Positions 1-11,090 of a stretch of 64,000 nucleotides of DNA are shown here, one piece after another. The DNA is from Coptis chinensis (taxonomy: Eukaryota; Streptophyta; Magnoliopsida; Ranunculales; Ranunculaceae), in the NCBI GenBank assembly GCA_015680905.1, contig CM027377.1, positions 6,410,501-6,474,500 on the forward strand. The letters run 5' to 3'. Within the stretch, counting starts at the first letter, position 1. Each line of letters starts with the position of its first letter. The position numbers and the translations under genes were made by a program. Below the pieces are notes generated by a model. That model saw nothing but the letters and a program-made list of their open reading frames with translations. It was not told the DNA's origin and searched no databases.

Positions 1-162
1 TCACCCGAAACAATTAGTCAACTTAGGCATGAAAATTATCATCCATGCCTATAAATTATCATATACTGCATGCATTATCTTTTCTCTCTGCCATATGCAA
101 TTTCCTTATTGTTGAAATGTAGGAAGCCAACTGAGGTATAGTTCAACACTTTAACAAAGTAC

Positions 163-1928
163 CTGAATATGTAAGACAACACAATGAGGGTGAATGTTGC
201 TACATGATGAGACATTGAAACCCCAAAGTCCGAACGCCTTGTTTCCCAGAAAACCAAAGCAAACATTGAATACGTGTAGAAGCCAGCAACGTACATGTAC
301 ACTCCCTTCAATTTCAATCTATGCATTATGAGAGAGTGGTCAGTCAACTAGTTTAACATGGATGGGAAGTTCATATTTACCAATCAAATGGTCAATTATA
401 CTGAAACATAAACTAAAAAACCGATTCTAATTATATGATCGTGAACCATATTACTGAAAAGCTATCTTACTTCATCTTTTGATCTGGCCAGATCTGATCT
501 CCAGGTCCAATCCAAAAATATTTAGTATTAGTGAACCAGGGCTCATCATATGTAACATACAGAGCCAGAACCTCGGCTGAAAGGTAATAAACGCATTTCC
601 AGGCCGACTCCTTAAATTTATTGAGTTTCTTCCTCTTTTCGCTTCCAACATCCTTTTGATGCGTGTTTCTAAGAAACAGAAGCCTTCCAATTTTCTGAGA
701 AAGGCACAGAGATCCAGTAAAGTAGAGCCAGTTATCCCAAATAAAGAAATGGATACAGATCAACCAAGCATCATAGGTCATATATAACAGGAGACACAAA
801 GTATATAGCGAATGCCTAATTAGATGGTAAACATCAAAAGGAAAAACATTAGTACTCAATCAACCAAAACATAAGTAATGATTCAACGAAGAATGCCAGA
901 AACTATAACGATTTGCACCACCCAAATTACTTTTCAAAAATTTAACTAACACACCCTACACTCAGATCCTGGTTGCCTTCATGAATATGTTTCTTAAGGA
1001 GAGGATATGACAAAACTCATTAAATATATATGGCTAAGTAAAAATTTCGTTTTGGTATGACATGGTTCTTTTTATAAGATAGAACTGCTTACTGCGTGGA
1101 AAAATCCATCTACTAGTTGTAAGTGTAAGAGCTATTCTGGAAGTTTAGTGGTATTGCTGCTTGTTGGAAGATGAGAATATCTAGAAGGAACTAAAAGAAG
1201 GTTCAGTATAGTAAAGGATAAGAAGATTGCAACCGAATTGACCAAAATCATACTTGTGAAGCTTCCCCTAATTTTTACAATAGGGATTTTGATTCAATAG
1301 CCTATTTAATGCCGCACACAAAGTACATCTGTTTACCATATCTCAATAGCACGAGGCTTTCCCACCTTCGTCATCCCAAAATCTTCCCTGGTAAGATTGT
1401 ACTGCCTAATTATCTCCATAACAGACTAATGTAAATTCACAGTTCCTTCCCACCCAATACATTGCCCCTCCTCGCTATGAGTTCATACTCTTTATTCACT
1501 TCTCCAAGTAAAGCGTATTTCACCAAACTTCCAATCAAACACAATGCAGCTCAAAGTACAGTCATTATAGCTGAAATTCACCATACCATAAAGTACCCAA
1601 AGTTTCTACTAAACTAGGAGAGACAAAATCATGATGTAAATACCTAAACATTACTATAGCTACACAATCAAAAAGTAGCATAGCATTCATAAAACCCTAC
1701 ACCCACATCAATTAACAAGATAAAACAACCAAATAAACACTAAATCCAACATAAAATAAAAAAAGAAAGAAAATTTACCTCGAGAATGAATCTGTCAAGA
1801 AAGTAGCGAATAGTTGGAAAGAGGAGAGCAAAAAATGGAAGAAGAATAAAATCTTGATAACAAGGATAAAATTCATCAACTTGCCAGTTGTTGTTAATTG
1901 AAGTGAAAGATTCAAACAACAAATCCAT
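163..1928 (-). CDS. LAG1: LAG1/LOH-type ceramide synthase, first three coding exons (3' part outside window)
   Basis: Ceramide synthase joins a sphingoid base to a fatty acyl-CoA in the ER membrane. Three coding exons read on the minus strand: 1779-1928, 471-694 and 163-318. Each has GT donors and AG acceptors, and frame is kept across both introns (50 codons, then 74 plus two bases, then 52). The start is the ATG at 1926-1928, followed by an acidic N-terminus and a first hydrophobic stretch. Exon 2 carries the conserved ESAWK and YDEPW blocks. Exon 3 carries the Lag motif [12 protein letters not shown], with the essential His pair near residues 162-163, inside the TLC domain. The N-terminal form ([24 protein letters not shown]) resembles LOH1/LOH3 more than LOH2. 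The remaining C-terminal exons must lie left of position 1. No lesion is seen in the visible part. Confidence 0.9.
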
Positions 1929-3234
1929 TTGTATTGTCTTTAGAAAGATAAACAAATACAAAAAGAGGATCTACCAAACAGAGATCCACAGTCTATGAAC
2001 AAGAGAAGACATTTTGTTTTTTTTTTGACTTTGTAATAATAATTTTATTATCGAGGCTTGAATAATAATAAGGGTAAAAAACGAGGTGGTTATTTGTTTA
2101 ATAATGTCGTAATCATTAAAAAGACCACGTGAAAAGGATTATCCCTTTTGTTTTTTAGTTGTTTCGATATTCCAAAGTACCAAGATATCATTTTATATTT
2201 ATCGAAATTAAGAAATCGGACCACATACATTTACGTGAAAATCAGCGTGCATGAAGACGTAAGTAAAACAACAAAAATGACGTTAGTTACCAAGTCACAA
2301 AGGTGGTGACTCTTATTCTTGAAGCCAAACAGGCACCAGATCCTTTGCTCACATCGAATTATATCCAGAAAAGAGCTGGGAGCAACTGGATTCTAGAATA
2401 TAATCCACCGTTTTTTCTTTAATCATATATTCTATTTGGAAAGTTCTACATATGTTGGCATGGTGATGGGAACCTGGGACTCCTGGGAGGCCCAGTTCAA
2501 AGATGCATATATTCTCTTTCCAATCTTAAGGATCCTTCCTTTCACCCACCACCATTACCACTAGCAAAACACACCTTTCACATTCATCTTAATCTGCCGA
2601 GTAAGCATTTTAAACACGACATAATCGGAATTCTTGGGACCCTTGTGTTCCCTTCTGTTCAGAACCATATAAGCAGCAGTCACATGACTTCTACAGAACT
2701 ATGCAATGTCATGAGATGTTGGCAACACTGGAGCCAACAATAGCATACCACTTGATCTCTATTCACATCTAAAATTTAATTGTCATTAATGTTACACCAA
2801 ATGAAGCTTTTCCAGTGACTACAAGAGTTTGCACTAGGAAAGTATCTCTTTGTCATAGTATAGAAGAGTTTTAAACTAGATTCAATGAAAATTTACTTAA
2901 GCAATAAACCCAGTAGCCAAAGGTTTTTTAGGTTTGAAGTACACTTACTTTTCCAACGTCCAGTGAAAATATGCCTGCCCGTACATGATCTGGAATTCTG
3001 GATTGAAACTAGTAAAATTTCCAGCTCACCCGCAGGCTGTGCGATCGATGAAGTGCTACAATAATTTGGTCTAAAATCAAGTGTAACGACATACTTACAA
3101 TATATGAAGTAGGCTGTAGGTTTATTCCCCAGTGAACTCCTTTTGTAAAAGCAAGAATCAAGGGCACTTTGTAATTTCACAAAAAGCAATCACTTTATCC
3201 TAATCCAAGCACCATTACACAGTGAATTTCCCAA
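1929..3234. other. Divergent intergenic region between the ceramide synthase and GLUTAMINE DUMPER genes
   Basis: This stretch separates two divergently transcribed genes and must hold both promoters. It has a G-box core CACGTG at 2126-2131, roughly 200 bp upstream of the ceramide synthase ATG. I see no supported ORF; the short open frames here have no recognisable protein. The factor binding the G-box cannot be read from sequence. Confidence 0.45.
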
Positions 3235-3244
3235 TTATATATAG
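3235..3244 (+). promoter_or_regulatory. TATA box of the GLUTAMINE DUMPER gene
   Basis: TTATATATAG lies 51-60 bp before the ATG at 3295, leaving room for a short 5' UTR starting near 3265-3275. This is inferred from motif and spacing only. Confidence 0.5.
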
Positions 3245-3294
3245 AGATCAATAACCTCAGTTCTTTGTACTTACGAAACTAGAAAAATAGAAAG

Positions 3295-3600
3295 ATGTGG
3301 CCTCCAAGCTCACACAGTACAAATGATAAGTATCATCTTTGGAATACTCCGATTCCTTACCTCTTTGGCGGTCTAGCGGCCATGTTAGGCCTTATAGTCT
3401 TATCCTTGATCATCCTGATTTGCACCCATCGGAAATCCTCGACTAGTTCAGAGTCAGAAGATATAGAAAAAGCACCAAACCTGTCTCTTCCACCAGCTGA
3501 GATGGAACCCAAGATTGTTGTGATCATGGCTGGAGATCACATGCCCACATTCCTCGCTAATCCAGCTTCTGCAGGTGAACATAACCTCCAAGAAGTATAA
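3295..3600 (+). CDS. GDU: GLUTAMINE DUMPER (GDU) family membrane protein
   Basis: GDU proteins are small single-pass plasma-membrane proteins. When overexpressed they raise amino-acid export, and they interact with LOG2-type ubiquitin ligases. The 101-aa intronless ORF has the family layout: a short N-terminus ending in the conserved PYLFGGLAAMLGLI block, one membrane segment at about residues 21-43, a basic stop-transfer stretch (HRK), a Ser/Glu-rich linker, and the diagnostic VIMAG motif at residues 76-80 followed by DHMPTFLANP. Length and single-exon structure fit the family. A TATA box lies about 55 bp upstream. Nothing suggests damage. Which numbered GDU it corresponds to cannot be told from sequence alone. 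Confidence 0.93.
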   Translation: MWPPSSHSTNDKYHLWNTPIPYLFGGLAAMLGLIVLSLIILICTHRKSSTSSESEDIEKAPNLSLPPAEMEPKIVVIMAGDHMPTFLANPASAGEHNLQEV

Positions 3601-4154
3601 GATTCTCCACTCATGAGTCTTGAACAAGGTCTAATGATATACTTCTCTAGGAAAACTACTTTTTCCTTCTTCTTTCTGAAAGAGTTCGTGTTGGTGGGTG
3701 TCTGCGAGGGAGGGCTGTTACCATGAGATACAACAAAATACAAGTTTTGATTTTATGTTTCTTTTGATTGTATTTACCGGGAATGTGTAAATAATTGAGT
3801 ACAAATGGATACGATTTTAAATATCTTTTCTTCTCTTTTTAGGCTTAACTAAGATTCTAAATTATTTTCTTGTTCTCTTTTTCTTCTTCTTTTCCTCTCC
3901 TAGTGTTGAGTAAAGACACCCTCCTCAGCTAGCCTTATAGTGCAGTAACTGCAAAGAACATTGCAGAGATTCCCTGATTCTTCAGCATCCCGTATCAACT
4001 AAAAGATAAAAGTAAACACATCAGCTCTGTTCCTAAATTATTTGACCAATCCACTATGCAAATAGATTGACACATTGCATTACACCAAAATTAGCTCAAG
4101 GTTAGAATCCAACTTATCTACCACAGGAAGCAAGAGCAGAAGGATCAATATATG

Positions 4155-4316
4155 TTTTTTTTTTTTTTTATCAGTTAAGTATAACTTTATTAATATAATT
4201 AAAGATAGGTACATAAGGATGAGATATCCTCCATTATATGCATATAGAAAAAGAAAAGAAAAGAAAAGAAAAACCATTGCTCTTGCATATAGAAAAAGAA
4301 AAGTAAAGAAAAGAAA
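4155..4316 (-). mobile_element. Short retroposon (LINE or SINE 3' end) with target-site duplication
   Basis: The stretch starts with a run of 15 T, which is the poly-A tail of a minus-strand retroposon, and ends in A-rich AGAAA repeats. It is flanked by direct repeats: GCAGAAGGATCAA at 4136-4148 and 4317-4329, each followed by a near-identical ATATG. A 13-bp-plus duplication next to a poly-A tail is the signature of target-primed reverse transcription. The body is too short to assign to a LINE or SINE family. Confidence 0.55.
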
Positions 4317-4580
4317 GCAGAAGGATCAAATATGTCATTTACCAAGTGACAAAACAAAGTATACCCCAACAAAAATAAGCAACAAGGATACACATTTTTC
4401 CTCCTAAAACTTTTTCAGCATATAAATTTACTACTTTTAAAAAAAAAACCATATATGAGTCTAATTATTGCGAAAGTACAACGTAATTAACCATCTAAGC
4501 AGAATGTGAATAAATCATTAAATCTCAAATATAAAATCAGGTGGAACAACAAATTTATGTGTAGCAGCCTAAGTTACATT

Positions 4581-4720
4581 GACACGGATACGTGTGTCCA
4601 TATCCGACACAGATATGAAGTGTCTGACACGGTAAAATATTAAAATTCGAGATATCACATACAATATGTGTCCATGGTGTGTTCGACATGGACTTGTGGA
4701 TATGTATCCGACACAGATTA
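4581..4720. repeat. Interspersed TGTCC/GGACA-rich repeat fragment
   Basis: In about 140 bp the words GACAC, GTGTCC, CCGACAC, TGTCTGACAC and their complements recur many times in both orientations. This gives several overlapping short inverted repeats. It resembles a degraded transposon terminus or satellite-like fragment. No clear ends or duplication were found. Confidence 0.35.
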
Positions 4721-5932
4721 CTTTTAAAATATGGCATGTCCATGTAACATAGGTAGCAACTATACTCATGGTTTTCCTGACTTTTCTGAAAACTTTGTCC
4801 AGCAGAAACGGATATGCGGAGAACCTTCATGAATGAGCATACAGAGTGCACTGTCAGATTAGAATTAATTTGGTCTACTACTATACTTAATTCAAGCACT
4901 AACCCTCCATGTTTGACAATAATGAAATTACTGTAGTTCTAATGAGACGCCAAGACTCGAATATGTAACGAGACAGATTTAATGATTCTACACACCAATG
5001 ATTTTATTGGGAAGAAACAAAGAAAGTATTGGGAGGGTGAGAAATTTGAAAAGAAAGCAACCATAATGGAGTAGTAAGTAAAAAGGTGTATGTTTCTTTC
5101 TTAAACTATGGATTAGATTATTATAAAGGGAGTAATAAGTGAGCAACATTTCCATAAGGTCATAACATTGAGTGGGGACCAGGGAACACTTGTGATTATC
5201 TGTTCCACCAGTTTTACATTCTTTCATATTTTCCTTGTTAAAGTTACAATAATTTTTTTAAATTACAATAAAAATAGTTACAAGAAATGAGAAATTTCTC
5301 ATAGAATTTGACCTTACCACATACTCTTTCTTATCAACATCTTGACCTATTTTTAATGTGCTGCAGCTATTGGAATGTTTGCATATTTGACCCAAGCAAC
5401 TACATGGGTCATACAGAAACTGAAAAAAAACAGAACCTACATCATTCTTTCTTTTCTTGTCTAAGACATACAGGAAAAGACATAGCATGACATAAACACT
5501 AGTGCTGTACTTGAAAAATGTAAGATGAGTAGCTTATGTAATACATGATAAAGGCATTATTTAAAAATGAAAGCACGTATAAGGAAACTTTCGGAAAACA
5601 GAAATTCATTGCACAGTTACCAATAATAAGTAGGGATGCAATCGGACGCCTCAGTCTATCACTATTCCTATTGCCAATTCTAAATTCTTATTTTTCAGAA
5701 TAACTTGATCATTTATTGAGATAAATGAATTAGTAGCTTCTAGCTTGTCATTAAATCAATAATTAATCTCAGTTTACATAAGAAAACACTATAGTCAAGA
5801 ACTGAAGATACCTTTAATAATTTGGTTTGAGGGGTTTGATGTGTACTGCATGCCGACTTCACTTCATTGGAGAAGGCAGAACTCTTAAGATCGAATGCAT
5901 CTTAAGCTTTATGGAAGAGACAACTATATTTT

Positions 5933-8103
5933 TCAATAAGAACTACCAAAGTCAAAACTACAGATGTGGAAATCTACATCTCCACAGCCACTGAGCCAGT
6001 TAATCTCCTCCACCAGAGCTCCTAAAATTAGATAGATTTCTTCACACTGAGTGTGTAACCGATCTTCAGCATTAAAAGCATGTACCTCATTCTTCACCTC
6101 AACCCAACTCCAACCAGGAACCTTTTTAACCTTTCTCTCCCTCATCACCTTCTTAACATTAGCCCTTTCATCCCATCTTCCAAGATTTCCATACATGTTT
6201 GATAAAAGAACATACGTGCAGTGCTCTTCAGGTTCCAGGACTAGCAAAAGTTTTGCTACATCACTAGCCAATTCAATGTCACCTTTAATTCTACACGCGC
6301 CCAACAAAGTCTTCAATACCATTGCATCGGGTTCAAATGGCATTGATTTAACCAATTCTTTTGCTTCACTAAGACGTCCAGCCCGTCCAAAGAGGTCAAC
6401 TCCACAAGCATAATGCTCCATTCGGGGTGGAATACCATAATCAATTTCCATGGATTTCAGAAACTGAGAACCTTGTTCAACCAGTCCGATGTGACTACAG
6501 GCAGTGAGAACTGCAACAAACGTTATGTGATCTGGTTTTACTTCTGTCTCTTGCATTCTTGAGAAAAGCTCAAGTGCTTTTTTACCTAGCCCGTGTTGAG
6601 CGTAGCCAAAAAGGATCGAGTTCCAAGTGATCGCGTTGTCTTTTGGAGTTTCTTCAAAGGATTTTCTAGCATCCTCAATGATTCCACACTTGGAGTACAT
6701 GAATATCAATGAACTAGCTACAAAGTCATTAGTTTCGAACCCCGACTTAAGGACCAAGACATGAACTTGTTGACCCAATTGGAAGGTTGCCAAATCTGAG
6801 CATGACCGGAGAACAGCAGAGAGGGAATAGTGGTCAATCTCAAGAGGCATAGACCGCATCCAAGCAAAAAAATTTAAGGCATCTTCGCTCAAACCATTCT
6901 GTGAGAATCCAGTTAGTATTGAGTTACGAGAAACACTGTCCTTAGATTCCATAGAATTGAACTGGTTTAATGCATCTACCATGCATTTGTCACTGACTTT
7001 TAGATACATGGAAATTAATGAATTACCGACTGGTGTTGCTTGCTCAAAACCCCTTTTAACAACCAATCCATGCAACGATTTCCCTTGGTTTTGATGATCT
7101 GGTCCAGTAGAAGAGCTTATGACACTAGTATATGTATACAAGTCTCCTACAATTCCAAGCCTTTGCATTTCAATGAAGAGCTTATAAGCAAGAGCTCCAT
7201 GATCACGCACTACATAAGCAGCGAGCATGGAATTCCAAGTCACCAGATCTCTTATACCAACCGCTTTTTCAAACACCCTTTTGGAATCTTCAACAGACCC
7301 ACACTCAGAATATGCACTAATAGTGGCATTCAAAGCAGTTACATCACATACCCGGTCAAACTTTATAACCTTCGCATGAATTTGTGTTGTTAGCTTGTAA
7401 AACCTAGGGTCATCGAGCAACGTCAAAAGGCTAGCAAATGTACCATCATCAGGACTCACACTCTCTTTCTCCATACACCCAAGAAGCCTAAAAGCCATCC
7501 GACGGTCACCTAACTGCACAAACCCTGCAATCAATGCATTCCACGAAACCGCATTGCGTTCCGGTATGTACTCAAAAACCGCATAAGCATCCCATATTCT
7601 CCCACACTTGGAATACATATCTAAAAGCGCACTACCCGAAAAACACTCGTCTCGAAACCCGTCTTAACAATAACACAATGCACTTGCTTCCCAATATCAA
7701 CACAACCAATATAAGCAATACCCTTTAAAACACTTCCAAAAGTATATTGATCAAATTCAAACCCGCCCCTCTTCATAATTTTCATAACCTCTAAAGCTTT
7801 CTCGTAGTCCCCAACGTTTACGTAACCGGTTACTATTGTATTCCAAGTAACGGTATCTCTTTGGGGAATTTCGTCGAAGAGTTTGTGAGCAGAGTCGAAA
7901 TTCTTGCATTTTGCGTACGAGCTCAAGATGTTGTTGGCTGTGTATGTGTCTATAATTGTTCCTTGTTTTATTGCTTGAGTGTGGGTAGTTAATACCGTTG
8001 GTGAAACAGTTGGTTGTGTGTGTAACGAGTTTGTAAATAAGTAACTGACATAACTGTTTTTCTGAAAGAATATTCTGTTCTTTACCCTTTCAAGGCAAAA
8101 CAT
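5933..8103 (-). CDS. PLS-class PPR protein with E/E+ tail (frameshifted); resembles At3g25970-type proteins
   Basis: PPR proteins of this class bind organellar RNA and mostly act in C-to-U editing. The reading begins at the ATG 8101-8103 and runs 160 codons. It then continues in another frame from about 7618 to the stop at 5933, giving some 720 aa in all. PLS repeats are plain (VTWNTIVTGYV, SWNALIAGF, NSMLAAYV, ITWNSILFGYAQHG). After the last repeats come the E motif (YVLLSNMYGNLGRWDE) and an E+ segment (KKVPGWSWVEVKNEVHAF). There is no DYW deaminase domain. The break lies in a run of five T (coding strand) near 7638-7642, where one more T would keep the frame. It is either an early pseudogene or a homopolymer sequencing error, since the downstream 561 codons are clean. 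The assignment to the At3g25970 type is from memory. Confidence 0.85.
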
Positions 8104-8829
8104 GTAAACAAAATTAAATTATTTCCTTGGTCTCTCCACAGGTGCTGCTCTCATTCTGTTTGTTACAACTTTCACGATATTTTTCGGAATGTAAAAAAAT
8201 CGATATATAAGAGACAACTGAACTTCAAACCTGATCACGTGCCGACGATGGTATCAGAAATTATACTAGATACTGCTATACAGTGGGGGCGTGAGCGGAG
8301 AAAGAGAGGGAGAGAGACGAAGAAAAGAGATGACAGAAACCAACCAAATGACTTTTGTCCGCATACCCTTTTGGCCCAGAACGTTCGCTTTGCTTACTTG
8401 ATCAGTATTGAACATTTGAACCAAGTAGCATTCTTGTTTCTGGATTTGAAAGAAATTTGTATACAAATACTACTGCACTGCTTTCAGCTGTTAAAGAGCC
8501 GAAGCCCATATCGGTAGTCTGATATTCACATCATCCACTGATTTATCATGGGCCACACTAATGGCTGAAACATCAAGAATTACAAATTTTGGTATGAACA
8601 TAACAGAACAATATTTGTACAATGATTCTCTTAGTGCGGTTGCGGCAATGGTGCACCATCGAGTAAGTATACAGCGTGTTTGACAATTTTGAACTACACA
8701 AGACACTTGTAAATGCAGATGTGAAACATTAGAATAAGATAATTCACATCAGGAAAGCCTTAAACTCACCCTCAAAACACAATAGTACAAATTCTGTAGG
8801 TCAGTGGTGGAGTCTGCTTCCTTCAAGCA
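8104..8829. other. Intergenic region between two PPR genes
   Basis: About 725 bp: upstream flank of the first PPR gene (with a CACGTG core near 8235) and 3' flank of the second PPR gene, which lies on the same strand. Small open frames here show no recognisable protein. Confidence 0.45.
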
Positions 8830-11090
8830 CTAATTAACTTCCTCATCAAATTCATTTATGTGATTATTTGCTTCGTCATTGACTGCATCTACATCTGTAT
8901 TAACGACCTCATCAGGTTCACTTAAATTGTCCTTGGCCTCTTCAATATACCCATTTTTATGTTTGGCTTCCTCAAGTAGGCTTACTTGTTTTGCAAGTAC
9001 CTTGACACGCTTTCCCTTAAAGTACCGATATTCCCATTTGGAGGGAGGATATTTCTGCTTCAACTTTTCATATTTGTCTAGCATCTCCAACTTCTGGAAT
9101 ACATCTCCAACCATTGATACTATAGCGTCGTTTGGTCGAACACCAAGTTCTTCCATGTCAGCAAATACCTATCAGCAGCACAGACCAAAGGAAAACATTG
9201 TGATCTTCATGTTATCAGACAATAACCTAATATATGCAATTTTCACAAATTGAACAACTTGGCAACAGTTTCAGAGTGGAAAAATTCCATTTATTATTCA
9301 TTGGACGAAAAAAGGCAGAAACCTAGTAATAATGCAGTGAAGCTAACAATTGAAGCTCAGAAACAAACAAAGTACAATCTTATAAATGGAACTGAGATTA
9401 GTGATAGCTTGGCACCAAAACAAAGGCTACCAATACAATGTAGGACGACCTTCTGGAAAAAACATATAATACTACCTTCAAATAGCTTTCTCCTCAACCA
9501 GATGTAAATAAAGTATTTACTAGAAGCTTAGTCTATGTTTACTTGCTCATTGGCTCATGACAGTAGTTCAACTTAATTCTGAGGGAAACTGAGATCTGGT
9601 CCACGTGACAGCACATTCTCCTATCAACTTGGAATGATCAGTGTACTTAACAGATTCAAATTCTATTTGGACATCAAACAAACAACCCGACCTCTGGTAT
9701 CATCACCCAAAGGTTTTACCGACTTTGCTAGTCGCTTGCTTGGTCTTTTCCACTTTACTTATTTGTTCTCCTATTTTCCATGTTGTCCTACATCGTACCT
9801 CTTCTACTATCAGTACATATTATTTGGGTTTAAGAACAAAGACCTCAAACTAGAATTTGTGCCATGAACCATACAAAAAGATATTTACCTACATAATTTA
9901 GAGAAGAAAAATAGTGAAGATACAAATTCTGTGAATTTTTTTTATAGTTAAAGTGAAATGGTAGAGAAATACCTCAAACATCTTATCATGCATACCCCTG
10001 CTATAGTAAATCGAAATCATTTTATTGAAGAAAATACGAGGCAAGTTTTCTAGATTCTCTGAAAATACTTGTCCCCAAAGTTCTTCAGCTTCATCAAGTC
10101 TTCCATCTTCAGCCAAAGCATTTAATAACATGAAATAGCTACCCTTTGTCCTCCCTTGACCTTTGCTGAGCATCCATTTTGTCACCTATGCCCAGAAACT
10201 CCATTTTATTGATAATTCTATCTGTGGATGAATGTGGGAAGGGTCTATTAGCAATTTATAAATGGATAATGTATCGTACCTGAATAATCCGTTTCCATTC
10301 TTTTTCTTCTTCAAGAGACTTCAAAGCTTTCTTTACTGTAATCAAAGGAAATTCCAGTTCCCAGGCAATAAAAGCATCAAGGGCCCCATAGACTTCCTCC
10401 TTGACATTAGACAATCCTTTGATCTATATAAATATGTCCAAAATGTAAAGTCAGTTATCATTCATCACTAGCATTCCAATCAACTTGAATTAATCACTTC
10501 TGAATAAATTTTAACCTTTGTCTCTTCACGTGAATGTTAAAATCAATATTTATGCTTAAAACCATCACGATTCTAATCAGGTGTTCCAAATAAGGTCATG
10601 TAATCTGGTTGCATACAAAATTAGCAGGTCCAACTGAGAGCTTATCGTTACTTAAATTTGGAATAAGCAGAGTTTTGTAATTATTCAGCCATATTTTGAA
10701 AGCGGCCACCAAATCAGATCGGTGCGCTTTAGCTCAACAAGTTATGTAAAGTGCTAATATGATATCTTCTATTTCTATCAAATGAGGGGTTGTATAATGG
10801 CTATAAAATACTTACACAGTCTACAAGCTTCTTTGATTTGGAAATAGTGCCTATCTTGGTTCTAGATTTCCACACTCTAGGATATCTCGGCCGAGGACCT
10901 TTTGCCGCACAAACCTATAAATCATCATAAATCTTGCAGTGAGACTAGGAACAAAAACTAGTGCAGTTGCGCAAAATGTAAATAATAGTTTCTCAATGAA
11001 GCTTACTATAACACTGCTTGGCTTGCAGGAAATGTTCACTGAATCTAACTTTGTTGACAGAAATACCGAAGAATACTTCAAAGTAAGCAT
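8830..11090 (-). CDS. EMB1417: Small P-class PPR protein resembling EMB1417/At4g21190, five coding exons
   Basis: Five coding exons on the minus strand: 11007-11090, 10816-10914, 10280-10423, 9973-10185 and 8830-9168. All have GT/AG borders and every intron is in phase 0, giving 28+33+48+71+112 = 292 aa. Landmarks in order are [21 protein letters not shown], the SKKLVDC block, [14 protein letters not shown], and PPR-like helices ([57 protein letters not shown]). These are followed by the family signature [17 protein letters not shown] and an acidic tail. The family is needed for embryo development in Arabidopsis and is probably organellar. The ATG follows an acceptor at 11092-11093, so a 5' UTR intron (about 11092-11180) separates it from an upstream non-coding exon. 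The fourth intron contains sequence duplicated downstream. It appears intact. The exact Arabidopsis orthologue is from memory. Confidence 0.85.
9471..9925. repeat. EMB1417-like intron 4 segment, source of downstream duplicated fragments
   Basis: This part of intron 4 reappears with clear similarity at 15749-16185 and 36261-36786, for example ACTACCTTCAAATA then CTTTCTCCTCAACCAGA then CAGCACATTCTCCTATCAAC. Its presence beyond the membrane-protein genes indicates an ancient tandem duplication that began inside this intron. Confidence 0.7.

Larger units (their letters stand above)
3601..5932. other. Gene-free region between GDU and the first PPR gene
   Basis: 2.3 kb without a supportable gene. 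It contains the GDU 3' flank, a retroposon-like insertion (4155-4316), and a stretch rich in TGTCC/GACAC words (about 4581-4720). The rest is AT-rich single-copy-looking sequence. Short open frames on both strands have no recognisable homology. Confidence 0.5.

Noticed and set aside
1..120. Fourth exon of the ceramide synthase
   Set aside because: No reading resembling the next conserved block and no convincing acceptor; treated as intron.
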